Shown piece after piece: positions 25,644-34,340 of a DNA stretch of 64,000 nt. This DNA is from Pseudomonas salomonii. GTDB taxonomy: Bacteria > Pseudomonadota > Gammaproteobacteria > Pseudomonadales > Pseudomonadaceae. The notes under the pieces were generated by a model. That model was not told where the DNA came from. It searched no databases and worked only from the letters and a program-made list of their open reading frames with translations. The stretch is taken from assembly GCF_900107155.1 (NCBI RefSeq), contig NZ_FNOX01000002.1:372001-436000 (forward strand). Direction: 5' to 3'. Every line of letters begins with the position of its first letter. Position 1 is the stretch's first letter. The position numbers and the translations under genes were made by a program.

Positions 25644-27170
25644 TTAGAACAGGCTGAGCAGGTCCGGGCAGGCGTTGACCAGCTCACGACTGCGGATCAA
25701 CTCGGCCACGCTGGCCATGTCCGGCGCGATCGGTCGGTCTACATTCATCGCCGGCACGCTGGCGCGAATGCACTCGACGGCTGGCGCCAGGCGTGCGCTG
25801 TACAACTTGCCGCCGCGCAGGTCCAGACCCTGGGCCGCACACAGCGCCTCGATAGAGAGAATCCCGCGTAACGTGCACGTCATTTCCAGCAAACGGCGCG
25901 CGCCATGGGTGGCCATCGAGACATGGTCCTCCTGGTTACCCGCCGTAGGGATGGTGTCGATGGAGGCCGGGGTGGCGCGCTGTTTGTTTTCCGATGCCAT
26001 GGCCGCGGCCGAGATGTGCGCCGTCATGTAGCCCGAGTGCAAGCCGGCATCGACCGTCAACATTGGCGGCAGCCCGGAGAAGCCTGGGTCCAGCAGCAGG
26101 TTGCAACGACGTTCGGACAGGTTGCCGATCTCGGTAATAGCGATCGCCAACATGTCAGCCGCAAAGGCGACCGGCTCAGCATGGAAATTACCGCCGGAGA
26201 TAACTTCACCGGTTTCCACGAAAATCAGCGGGTTGTCAGAGGCAGCGTTGCTCTCGATCTCCAACGTGACACTGGCGTTGCGAATCAGGTCCAGGCACGC
26301 CCCCAGCACTTGGGGTTGGCAGCGAATGCTGTAGGGGTCCTGAACCTTGCCGGACGCTTGGGAAATGGCACGCATCGGGCTGTCATCCAACAGCCGCTTG
26401 AACGCAGCGCCTACGGCGATCTGGCCCGGATGACCACGCAGTGCCTGGATACGCGGGTCGAACGGACTGGCAATACCCGCCAGCGCCTCGGTGGTCATGC
26501 TACCGATTGCAATGGCCGCCATGAAGGCGTTTTCCAGGGCAAACAGGCCGGTCAGCGCGAGGGCCGTCGATACCTGAGTGCCGTTCATCAAGGCCAGGCC
26601 TTCCTTCGGGGCCAGCACGATCGGCGTGAGGCCAGCGCGTGCCAGGGCTTCAGAACCGTCGAGCAACTCGCCCTCGTGCCAGGCCTGACCCATGCCGATC
26701 ATCACGGCGGTCATGTGCGCCAACGGCGCCAGATCGCCACTGGCCCCCACCGAACCCTGGGCGGGGATAAACGGGATGACACCGCGCTCGCGCATTTCTT
26801 CCAGCAGTGCCACGGTGCCGTATTGCGCCCCCGAGGCACCTCGTCCAAGGCTGGCAACTTTCAAGGCCATGACCAGACGTACCACATCGGCATCCAGCGC
26901 TGGGCCGTAGCCCGTCATATGCGACATCACCAGGTTTTTTTGCAGCTGGCAAAGGTCGGCATCGCTGATCCGCACATTGGCCAGTTTGCCGAACCCAGTG
27001 TTCAGGCCATACACCGCGCGCCCGCTATCGACCAACGTGTCGACCATCTTCGCCGCCGCCTCGATACCGGCACGGGCGCTGTCACAAAGCCGCGCCGGCG
27101 CACCGTTGTAAATGGCACGCCAGGTGGCGATACGGGTTTCGCCTGGGACAATTTTCTGTACTGTGCTCAT
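25644..27170 (-). CDS. Histidine ammonia-lyase-like enzyme (MIO type)
   Basis: A 508-residue HAL/PAL-superfamily lyase, normal length for HutH. The MIO cofactor triad is intact: Ala143-Ser144-Gly145 in GSVGASGDLAPL. Other HutH blocks are present: Tyr54 in VYGLNTGFG, His84 in MSHMTG, DPYSIRCQPQVLGA, SNAASDNPLIF and NQEDHVSM. The chemistry is elimination of the alpha-amino group to give a urocanate-type product. It sits in one operon with a divergent HutU homologue and the importer but without hutI, hutG or hutF, so it is probably not the main histidine-utilisation copy. The substrate may be histidine or a ring-modified histidine; ergothionase, a relative that expels trimethylamine, is a further option but is thought not to need MIO. 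Confidence 0.87.
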   Translation of the reverse strand: MSTVQKIVPGETRIATWRAIYNGAPARLCDSARAGIEAAAKMVDTLVDSGRAVYGLNTGFGKLANVRISDADLCQLQKNLVMSHMTGYGPALDADVVRLVMALKVASLGRGASGAQYGTVALLEEMRERGVIPFIPAQGSVGASGDLAPLAHMTAVMIGMGQAWHEGELLDGSEALARAGLTPIVLAPKEGLALMNGTQVSTALALTGLFALENAFMAAIAIGSMTTEALAGIASPFDPRIQALRGHPGQIAVGAAFKRLLDDSPMRAISQASGKVQDPYSIRCQPQVLGACLDLIRNASVTLEIESNAASDNPLIFVETGEVISGGNFHAEPVAFAADMLAIAITEIGNLSERRCNLLLDPGFSGLPPMLTVDAGLHSGYMTAHISAAAMASENKQRATPASIDTIPTAGNQEDHVSMATHGARRLLEMTCTLRGILSIEALCAAQGLDLRGGKLYSARLAPAVECIRASVPAMNVDRPIAPDMASVAELIRSRELVNACPDLLSLF

Positions 27171-27215
27171 GGTTTTTCTCGCTGTTCGTAAATGAGTGGA
27201 AACAGACCAGACGGG

Positions 27216-28730
27216 TCAGGCGCCGCGTCTGGATCGGTCGAATTGGTTGATCGAATGGCGCATACCCGCCATTTGCGGATCGGTCAGGCAATCGTTATAG
27301 GCGCCCTCCAGATACGGCCGCAGCGTTTCGCTGGCGCTTTGGCCGCCCTGAATCCGCCCTTGCAAAGTGGGCATGCAGTCCATCAGCTCAAGCATTAACG
27401 CCTCTTCATCGATACGCGTGATCCTGCCGTGATCCACCAGCTTGCGACCGCCGACGTACACATCGCGCACAGCGTTGCCCTGTTCGCAAAAGACCAGTTG
27501 CGTCAAGGCATCATTGAGCGGCGTAAAGGCGCTGGTCTTGAGGTCGAGCAAACAGAAATCGGCTTGCTTACCCACCTCGATCGACCCCGTCTGCGTACCG
27601 CGCCCGATGGCGTTGGCGCCACCGAGCGTGGCCATGTTGAACGCCTGCAGTGCATCAACCGGGCAGGCCGCGTCCTGATCGAGCAGTGCGTTGGAAAGCG
27701 CTGCCAGGCGCATGGCGTCAAACATCGAGTTCAGGTCATTGCCGTTATTGTTGTCGGTGCCCAGACCGACATTCACCTGACGGCGTAACATTTCGGCGAT
27801 CGGCGCCACACCGCTGCCCAACTTCAGGTTACAGGCGGGATTGTGCACCACGCTGGCGCCGCGCTCGGCGATCAGGTCGAGTTCAGCCGCTGACAACCAA
27901 ACGCCATGCGCGAGCACGCTACGAGGTGTCAACAGCCCCAGGTCGTCCATGTACACGGTCATTGGCTTGCCATAGAACTTCGCCGCCGTGAGCGCCTGAA
28001 TGCGGGTTTCCAGGAGATGGATCAGCACCGGGCGGTCGTATTGCTCGGCCAGTGCCCAGGTTTTCTGCAGAAAATCGGCACTGCAGCGTTGCGGGCCGGA
28101 CGGTGAGAATACAAAGCGCACCCGGCCGCTCCAGCTGCGCGCCAGTTCCTGCCAATGCTCCAGCATCCGATCCGCAGCCTGGGCCGAGACACTGCCTTTA
28201 AGTGGGTCGGGCAACCGCTCGGCCAGGTAGGGAATGCCCTCCTGAAATGGTTTGTCGGACCACGCCACACTGACGTCGGCGCGAATGCCGAGGTCTGAAT
28301 AGGCTTGAAATGCCGCATGCACCACTTCCGGTTCCAGCAGGCCACCGAAGTGAATGTCATCGACCACCGTGGTGATGCCATTGCGCAGCATCTCGATACC
28401 GTTGAGCAAGGTGCGCAGGTACACCTCGCGCGCTGTCCAGCCACGTCGATAGGAAGGTGGGTTGTACAGGCCCATCCAGATCTCCAGGGGGATCCCGGAG
28501 AAACGCCCTTTATCGAAACGATCATGAGAATGATGGTGAGCGTTGATCAGTCCTGGTATCAGCAATTTGCCCCGACCATCGGTACGCTCTTCGAGATTGA
28601 CCGTCGACAGATCGATTCGCGGTGCCAGGCCGACAAAGCGATCACCGTCGATCAACACATCCATCACCTGGGCGGTCGAACCGCCCATGCCGACTACGCG
28701 AACCTGCTCGATCAAATGAAGAAGGGCCAT
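27216..28730 (-). CDS. Amidohydrolase of the AtzA/TrzN/cytosine-deaminase-like class
   Basis: A 504-residue metal-dependent amidohydrolase. Metal ligands are visible: HxH in GLINAHHHSH (His65, His67), a strand His in VLIHLLETR, the His of SVLAHGVWL with VVHNPACNLKLGSG, and the Asp of GTDNNNGND. The ATG at MALLHLIEQ has AAAGGAC upstream and is preferred to a longer frame. This class removes amino, chloro or methylthio groups from C=N carbons of heterocycles (AtzA, TrzN, deaminases). Placed between HutU-like and HutH-like genes, it occupies the position of HutI, and could hydrolyse or desulfurise an imidazolone/thiohydantoin propionate. That role is inferred. Confidence 0.83.
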   Translation of the reverse strand: MALLHLIEQVRVVGMGGSTAQVMDVLIDGDRFVGLAPRIDLSTVNLEERTDGRGKLLIPGLINAHHHSHDRFDKGRFSGIPLEIWMGLYNPPSYRRGWTAREVYLRTLLNGIEMLRNGITTVVDDIHFGGLLEPEVVHAAFQAYSDLGIRADVSVAWSDKPFQEGIPYLAERLPDPLKGSVSAQAADRMLEHWQELARSWSGRVRFVFSPSGPQRCSADFLQKTWALAEQYDRPVLIHLLETRIQALTAAKFYGKPMTVYMDDLGLLTPRSVLAHGVWLSAAELDLIAERGASVVHNPACNLKLGSGVAPIAEMLRRQVNVGLGTDNNNGNDLNSMFDAMRLAALSNALLDQDAACPVDALQAFNMATLGGANAIGRGTQTGSIEVGKQADFCLLDLKTSAFTPLNDALTQLVFCEQGNAVRDVYVGGRKLVDHGRITRIDEEALMLELMDCMPTLQGRIQGGQSASETLRPYLEGAYNDCLTDPQMAGMRHSINQFDRSRRGA

Positions 28731-28741
28731 GACGATGTCCT

Positions 28742-30433
28742 TTACGCGCGGTGCTGAGTGGCGTGAGGGGACCACCAGAGCGGTATTTGAATCGCGTTGT
28801 CGGTCAACGGACCCTCGCCTCTGGACACGGTCTTGGCCATGGGGTAACCGGCTTGCGCATGGCGTACCACACCAATCCCTGCGTCAGTGGTCAGGCAGGC
28901 ATCCAGGCGCAGATCGGCCTCCTCCGAACCGTCGGCGATCATCGTGACACCGGTGTGCGCCGAGATGCCCATGGTGCCGTTGGACTGAATCGCCACCAGG
29001 TCCGCCATCGCCGACACATTCAGCAGCGCATTCAGGTAAGGCCAGTCGGAAATCGCGTCCGAGCCGTCCAGCATGTTTTCGGTTTCAAAGGCTGGGTTGG
29101 CGATTGAGCCGGTATCCAGGTTGTCGCGGGAAAAAGCCACCGGCCCTGCCAGCTCGCCCGAACGTACCAATGCGTTGACCGCAAGGCCGAATGCGCGGCG
29201 CTGGCCAAAACCGAGGAAACAGATGCGCGCAGGCAACCCCTCTATCGGCAACCGATACCGCGCGGTGCTGATCCAGCGCGTGACCAGGCTGTCATCCTTG
29301 AACATCTCCAGGGCCAGGTCATCCAGACGCTGCTGGTCGGCGATTTCGCCGGACACGCAGGTCCAGCGGAACGGCCCACGCCCCAGGAAAAACAGCGGCC
29401 GCACGTACTCGGCGATACAGCCTGGATAGGCGAAGGCTTCTTCCTTGGACATCCCCGCATCCACCGCCTCCTTGCGCACGAAGGTGCCGTATTCGAACAC
29501 GATCGAGCCGTTTGTTTGCAAGCGTGTCATCGCGCGCACGATACGGATCATCGACTGGCGCGACGTCGCCATGTAGGCCTCGCGGTCGGTCTCCAGCAAT
29601 GCTGCGGCTTGCTCCAGCGTTAGCCCGGAAGGAATCAGCGCGAACGGGTCATGGCACGGGCACATTTCGGTGACAATGTCGGGCTTCCAGCCACAGTCGA
29701 GCGCCTGCTCCAGCGCGTCGACCATATTGCCCAGCACCACGATGGAGAGTGCCCGCCCTTCCCGCTTGGCGCTCTCGGCCATGTCGATGGCGTCCTGCAA
29801 GGACGCCGCCTGAACGTCGGCATAACCGCTGGCCAGACGCTCCACAATGCTTTGCTGGCGGACTTCCACGGTCACACTCACGCCGCCGTGCATGGTCATG
29901 GCCAAGGGCTGCGAACGCCCCATGCCACCCAGCCCAGCGGTGAAGAAAATACGCCCCTTCAATGCCCCGTCAAAATGTCGATCGGCTACCAGCGCCAGTG
30001 TTTCAAAGGTGCCTTCAATCACGCCCTGGCTGCCAATGTACTGCCACGGCCCGGCGGTGTAAGAGGCAAACGCCGTCAGGTTTTGTGCGCTCAGGTCGTA
30101 AAACTTCGGCCAGTCGGCCTTGATGACGTTGCTGTTGGCCATGACCACTCGCGGCGCCAGTCGATGGGTCTTGAATACGGCCACCGGCATGCCCGACTGA
30201 ATGGCCAGGGTTTCATCGTTCTCCAGGTTTTTCAGCGACTCGACGATCGCGTCATAGCTTTCCCAGTTGCGTGCAGCCTTGCCGATACCGCCGTAGACAG
30301 TCAGACGCGAGGCGTCCTCAGCATTTTCAAGGTTGTTTTCGAGCATGCGCAGAATGGTTTCCTGCTTCCATCCTTTGCACCGCAGGGTACTGCCACGCGC
30401 AGCCATGATTTGTTTGGCTTTTTGCTGAGTCAT
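28742..30433 (-). CDS. Urocanate hydratase (HutU) homologue with altered active-site motifs
   Basis: A 563-residue urocanase-fold protein starting at MTQQKAKQ; a longer frame adds 44 residues without homology. The NAD+ site is intact (YGGIGKAARNWE near 47, GLGGMG at 167-172). Two hallmark active-site segments differ from standard HutU as I recall it: the active-site Cys in RPLFCRG is Phe349 here (RPLFFLG), and the invariant HHGGGVGMG reads QSNGTMGIS (483-491). A cysteine does occur ten residues later (Cys359). This fits hydration of a modified urocanate, for example thiourocanate, rather than urocanate. It heads the minus-strand operon and has a short divergent region to the hydantoinase gene. 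Confidence 0.85.
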   Translation of the reverse strand: MTQQKAKQIMAARGSTLRCKGWKQETILRMLENNLENAEDASRLTVYGGIGKAARNWESYDAIVESLKNLENDETLAIQSGMPVAVFKTHRLAPRVVMANSNVIKADWPKFYDLSAQNLTAFASYTAGPWQYIGSQGVIEGTFETLALVADRHFDGALKGRIFFTAGLGGMGRSQPLAMTMHGGVSVTVEVRQQSIVERLASGYADVQAASLQDAIDMAESAKREGRALSIVVLGNMVDALEQALDCGWKPDIVTEMCPCHDPFALIPSGLTLEQAAALLETDREAYMATSRQSMIRIVRAMTRLQTNGSIVFEYGTFVRKEAVDAGMSKEEAFAYPGCIAEYVRPLFFLGRGPFRWTCVSGEIADQQRLDDLALEMFKDDSLVTRWISTARYRLPIEGLPARICFLGFGQRRAFGLAVNALVRSGELAGPVAFSRDNLDTGSIANPAFETENMLDGSDAISDWPYLNALLNVSAMADLVAIQSNGTMGISAHTGVTMIADGSEEADLRLDACLTTDAGIGVVRHAQAGYPMAKTVSRGEGPLTDNAIQIPLWWSPHATQHRA

Positions 30434-30630
30434 GTAAGGCCACTCTCGCTGAGGTAAATGCGAAAGCCTGTTGGAGAGGCTTCCTTTGGTATGGCTCGAA
30501 TTATTCAAATCCGCTGAGCGCAGAACCATGCAAAAAACAGCAAGTGAAGTTGTCATTCGCAGCATGGATGGCTCCGCACACCCTGCTGATACTCACTGCC
30601 TACGGATTGACCCGATGACGAGGCTGACAA
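30434..30630. promoter_or_regulatory. Divergent control region of the imidazole-compound catabolic genes
   Basis: A 197-base gap from which the HutU operon is read leftward and the hydantoinase operon rightward. AAGCCT-N7-AGGCTT (30464-30482) is a clear inverted repeat about 30 bases upstream of the HutU-like start. GAATTATTCAAAT near 30500 is AT-rich and may be a core promoter. The LysR regulator encoded at 33353 is the probable controller; its site was not identified. Confidence 0.45.
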
Positions 30631-32001
30631 ATGAGTGATTTCGATCTGGTGGTGCGGGGACGTATCGTCGACAGTGAACAGACCTGCGAAAATGGCTGGC
30701 TTGCCATAAGTGATGGACGTATTGCTGCGCGCGGCACCGGTGAGCCGCCTGCCGCCAAAACCACGCGTGATGAACGCGGACACTGGATCTTACCCGGCGT
30801 CATCGACGGCCAGGTCCATTCGGGAAGCCAGGCCAATCAGGAAGGACTGGGTTGGGCCAGCCGTGCCGCTGCCGCAGGAGGCATCACCGTGATGGTGGAC
30901 ATGCCTTACGACGACCCGGAACCGGTAGCCTGCGCCGAGCAACTGCTGCGTAAAGCCCAGGAAGTCGAGGAAACCTGCCACGTTGATGTTGGCCTGTTTG
31001 CCACTGTCAATGAAACCCACGGCCTCGCGGCCATTCCGGGGCTGATCGAAGCCGGTGCCTGTGCGTTCAAGTTCTCGACCTTTGAAGCGGCGCCGGGCCG
31101 TTTTCCACGCATCGAGGAGGACCTGCTGGCGGAATTGTTCACCCTGATCAAGCCGTCGGGCCTGGTTTGTGGCGTCCACAACCAGATGCAGGAAATGACG
31201 CGTAAAAATATCAGCCGCCTTGTCGAAGCCGGCGATACCGGCTGGGATGCGTTCCTGCGCGCCCATCCACCGCTGGTGGAGGACCTGGCGACCGCGTTGA
31301 TTTATGAAATCGGTGCGCAGACCGGCGCACGCGCCCATCCGGTTCACGTCTCAACCAGCCGTGGGTTTGAGTTGTGCGAAATGTATCGCCAAGCCGGACA
31401 CCACGCGAGCATCGAGACGTGCATTCAGTACCTGATGCTCAACCATGAAGAACACACGCGACGCTTCGGCGCCAAAACCAAGCATTACCCACCGATCAGG
31501 CCCAAAGCCGAATCCGACAAGCTCTGGGCGCACATCGCCCAGGAGCGCTGCACTTTTGTGTCCTCCGATCACGTCAGTTGGGGGCTGGAGCGTAAAGGCA
31601 ATCCCAACGTGTTTCGCAACGCGTCGGGTGGACCGGGACTGGAGACACTACTGCCAGCATTCTGGACCGGCGCCATGGCGCGCGGCCTGTCGCCATCGCT
31701 GGTGGTTCGACAGCTGAGTCGCAATCCGGCCAGGCATTTTTTGCTCGATAACCGTAAAGGCGACTTCGTACTCGGCCTGGACGCTGACTTCGTCGTGCTG
31801 GCCGACGAGCAGTATCGTTACGACCCCTCTACCAGCCTGAGCGCGGTGAAGTGGAGTTCATTTGAAGGCATGCCCTTTACAGGCCGGGTCAAGACGACTT
31901 ACTGCCGTGGCCAGTGCGTGTTCGACCAGGGGCAGATTCTCAACAACGCCGGCTATGGCCAATTCCTGCGCCCGCGCGCACTGACGACAGGTACGTATTG
32001 A
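30631..32001 (+). CDS. Dihydropyrimidinase/allantoinase-like cyclic amidohydrolase
   Basis: A 456-residue enzyme of the hydantoinase/allantoinase/dihydroorotase class. GVIDGQVHSG corresponds to the metal motif DxHxH with the first His replaced by Gln, as seen in some dihydroorotase-like proteins. The bridging Lys is in CAFKFSTFEA, further His ligands in GVHNQMQEM and PVHVSTSR, and the Asp in SSDHVSWG. It opens a cyclic ureide to an N-carbamoyl acid. Next to HutU/HutH homologues and an N-carbamoyl hydrolase, hydantoin-5-propionate is the most sensible substrate, giving N-carbamoylglutamate. It is the first gene of the rightward operon. Confidence 0.83.
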   Translation: MSDFDLVVRGRIVDSEQTCENGWLAISDGRIAARGTGEPPAAKTTRDERGHWILPGVIDGQVHSGSQANQEGLGWASRAAAAGGITVMVDMPYDDPEPVACAEQLLRKAQEVEETCHVDVGLFATVNETHGLAAIPGLIEAGACAFKFSTFEAAPGRFPRIEEDLLAELFTLIKPSGLVCGVHNQMQEMTRKNISRLVEAGDTGWDAFLRAHPPLVEDLATALIYEIGAQTGARAHPVHVSTSRGFELCEMYRQAGHHASIETCIQYLMLNHEEHTRRFGAKTKHYPPIRPKAESDKLWAHIAQERCTFVSSDHVSWGLERKGNPNVFRNASGGPGLETLLPAFWTGAMARGLSPSLVVRQLSRNPARHFLLDNRKGDFVLGLDADFVVLADEQYRYDPSTSLSAVKWSSFEGMPFTGRVKTTYCRGQCVFDQGQILNNAGYGQFLRPRALTTGTY

Positions 32002-32002
32002 C

Positions 32003-33262
32003 ATGACCGAACCTCAATTGGAACTGAACATCGAACGTCTTTGGAACCGGGTCAATACACTGTCGAGCTTTACGCTGCCGGACGTGCAGTGGACCCGACG
32101 CGCTTTCTCCCCAGAGTTTGAGCAGGCCAGGCAGTGGCTTAAGGCGCAATTCGAGTCCGCGGGCCTGAGCGTGACGTTGGACGCCGGTGGCAATCTGATC
32201 GGCCAGCTTGACGGCAGTGAGGCTGATTTGAAGCCGCTGATCAGCGGCTCGCACTGTGACACGGTGGTCGGGGGCGGTCGGTTTGACGGCATTATCGGAG
32301 TATTGGCGGCGCTGGAAGTCGCCCACGCGTTGAAAGACGCCGGCCAACGCTTGCGCCACCCGTTCCAGGTGATCGATTTTCTCTCCGAGGAGCCGAGTGA
32401 CTATGGCATTTCCTGCGTCGGCAGTCGCGCATTTGCTGGGCTTCTGACTGCCGAGATGCTCGCATCAAAAAACCGCGCGGGTGAAAGCCTGGCACAGGCG
32501 ATGACCCGCATCGGAGGCGCCCCAGAACGCCTCGGCCAGGCACTGCGGGAACCCGGTAGCACTGCCGCGTTCGTTGAGCTGCACATTGAGCAGGGCCCGG
32601 TTCTGGAAAGTCGGGGGTTGCCCATTGGGTCGGTCACCAACATCGTGGGTATTCGCCGAGTCGGAATCACCGTGCATGGCTTGCCGGATCATGCGGGCAC
32701 GACGCCCATGGATCTGCGGCGTGACGCCCTGGTCGGCGCGGCGGAGCTGATTCGCGAAGCGCGCAACATGGCCGCCGACATGAGCGGCAACCCACACTAC
32801 GTGGTGGCGACCGTTGGCCGGTTGGATGTGAGCCCTAATGTGCCCAATGCCGTGCCCGGCAAAGTCGAAATGGTGCTGGAGGTGCGCAGCGACTCCAAAC
32901 AAGTACTGCTCGAATTTCCCGAACACCTGCTGGAACGCTGTGCCGCCGTGCTGGCGGACCTTCGGCTGACTGTCGAATCGGTACCGTTGACCTATGCCGA
33001 TCCTACGGACTGCTCGACGATTGTCATCGAGGCCGTCAGCGAAGTGGCTGAACAGTTAGGCTTGCCACACATGACCATGCCCAGCGGCGCCGGGCATGAC
33101 GCAGTCTACGTTGGGGCCACCGGCCCCATGGGCATGGTGTTCGTGCCCTGCCTCAACGGGCGCAGCCACTGCCCCGAAGAATGGCTGGAGCCGAAGCAGT
33201 TGCTGGACGGCACTCGCGTTCTGGCGCAAACCCTGATTTATTTGGATGGCCAACTTCGCTGA
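32003..33262 (+). CDS. Zn-dependent N-carbamoyl-amino-acid/allantoate amidohydrolase (HyuC/AllC type)
   Basis: A 419-residue M20C amidohydrolase. Hallmarks are SHCDTVVGGGRFDGIIGVLAALEV, EEPSDYGISCVGSRAFAG and HIEQGPVLESRGLPIG, and the later GAGHDAVYVG with metal His. Relatives hydrolyse N-carbamoyl-amino acids (HyuC), beta-ureidopropionate or allantoate, releasing NH3 and CO2. It begins one base after the hydantoinase stop codon, so the two are coupled. In this setting N-carbamoyl-L-glutamate hydrolysis to L-glutamate is the best-fitting reaction, but this is inferred from neighbours. Confidence 0.86.
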   Translation: MTEPQLELNIERLWNRVNTLSSFTLPDVQWTRRAFSPEFEQARQWLKAQFESAGLSVTLDAGGNLIGQLDGSEADLKPLISGSHCDTVVGGGRFDGIIGVLAALEVAHALKDAGQRLRHPFQVIDFLSEEPSDYGISCVGSRAFAGLLTAEMLASKNRAGESLAQAMTRIGGAPERLGQALREPGSTAAFVELHIEQGPVLESRGLPIGSVTNIVGIRRVGITVHGLPDHAGTTPMDLRRDALVGAAELIREARNMAADMSGNPHYVVATVGRLDVSPNVPNAVPGKVEMVLEVRSDSKQVLLEFPEHLLERCAAVLADLRLTVESVPLTYADPTDCSTIVIEAVSEVAEQLGLPHMTMPSGAGHDAVYVGATGPMGMVFVPCLNGRSHCPEEWLEPKQLLDGTRVLAQTLIYLDGQLR

Positions 33263-33352
33263 TCGAATGACTTGGTGTAAAACACATCAAAAGCTGAGCG
33301 CGCGACCCGGACCGGCCCGCGTGCTCTACTCCCCGCACCTGGAGCCTCCACT

Positions 33353-34276
33353 TTGAACACTGCCTCGGTCCCACCGTTACACGACATCGACTTGAAACAC
33401 TGGCGGCTGTTCAAGGCTGTTGTCGAGTGCGGGGGGCTGTCGGCAGCTGAAGAAGCGACAGGAATGGGCATCTCGGCGATCAGCCGGCAATTGTCTGACC
33501 TGGAGAGTCGCTTCGGCAGTCAACTGTGCCATCGAGGTCGCAGCGGTTTCCAACTGACCGAAGAAGGACAAGTCGCCTACACCGCGGTGCTGCGCTTACT
33601 CGACTCGATCGATGAATTTCGCGACACACTGGCCAGTTCGAAAGCCGAGGTTAAAGGCGACCTGAGCCTGTGGCTGATCGATCACTGTACGTTCACGCCT
33701 AGCAACCCGATCGCCACCGCACTGAAGCACTTTCGTCGCAGTTATCCGTTGGTCAATCTCAGTATCGGGGTCGCTCCGCCGGATGCGGTGGAGCGCGCTG
33801 TCGCTGAAAAAAAAGCCGGCGTGGGTGTGACGATCTGCAAATCAGACCTGCCCGCCCTCAGCTATCAGGTGATCGGCTCCGAAGCGTCCGCCTTGTACTG
33901 CGGACGGGACCACGAAGCGTTCGGCAAAAGCGAGGCCGAGGCGCGCCGGATTGTTGAACAGACCGCGCACTACGTGCGTCGTGGCTACTTGGTACAGGAC
34001 ACCGCACCGGCGAGCTTTCTGCAAAACGCAAGAACCCTCGCCCATCATGTAGAAGGAACGGTCCAGTTGCTGCTCAGCGGCGGTTTTGTCGGCATCGTGC
34101 CCGACCATATCGCCCAACCCTGGGTCGACAGCGGCGCCTTGTTCCGTCTGCCGTTGCAAGAGTTCATCGTGGAGCGACCGGTGTTCGCCGTCGTGCGGGA
34201 GCCGCAAGGGGGGAGCAGAACAGCCGGGCTGATGCTTGAAGCCATCGTTCGTTCTTTTCGGGAGGCCGCGGCCTGA
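33353..34276 (+). CDS. LysR-family regulator of the imidazole-catabolic operons (TTG start)
   Basis: A 307-residue LysR-type regulator. The N-terminal helix-turn-helix (HWRLFKAVVECGGLSAAEEATGMGISAISRQ spans helices 1-3) begins so early that no internal ATG would preserve it; the TTG at 33353 with GGAG eight bases upstream is therefore the likely start. The rest is a two-lobed effector domain. It follows the hydantoinase and carbamoyl-hydrolase genes by 90 bases and is the only regulator within the catabolic block, so it probably activates both divergent operons in response to a pathway intermediate. Confidence 0.82.
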   Translation: MNTASVPPLHDIDLKHWRLFKAVVECGGLSAAEEATGMGISAISRQLSDLESRFGSQLCHRGRSGFQLTEEGQVAYTAVLRLLDSIDEFRDTLASSKAEVKGDLSLWLIDHCTFTPSNPIATALKHFRRSYPLVNLSIGVAPPDAVERAVAEKKAGVGVTICKSDLPALSYQVIGSEASALYCGRDHEAFGKSEAEARRIVEQTAHYVRRGYLVQDTAPASFLQNARTLAHHVEGTVQLLLSGGFVGIVPDHIAQPWVDSGALFRLPLQEFIVERPVFAVVREPQGGSRTAGLMLEAIVRSFREAAA

Positions 34277-34340
34277 TCGTCATCTGCGCGACGAGCAGCG
34301 CAGAAACGCCAGGCAGCTGCGTTCCTTGCCGTGGCGTCAA

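Noticed and set aside
25905..27191. Long plus-strand open frame (428 codons)
   Set aside because: Antisense shadow of the HutH-like gene, with the low-complexity R/G/Q composition typical of such frames.
25644..30433. Standard histidine utilisation (hut) operon
   Set aside because: hutI, hutF, hutG, hutC and hutD are absent, the HutU homologue has changed active-site segments, and hydantoinase/carbamoylase genes are present instead.
30631..33262. Allantoin degradation pair (allantoinase plus allantoate amidohydrolase)
   Set aside because: Families fit, but no other purine-degradation gene is nearby and the divergent partners are HutU/HutH-like, so a hydantoin-propionate role is favoured; allantoin is not excluded.
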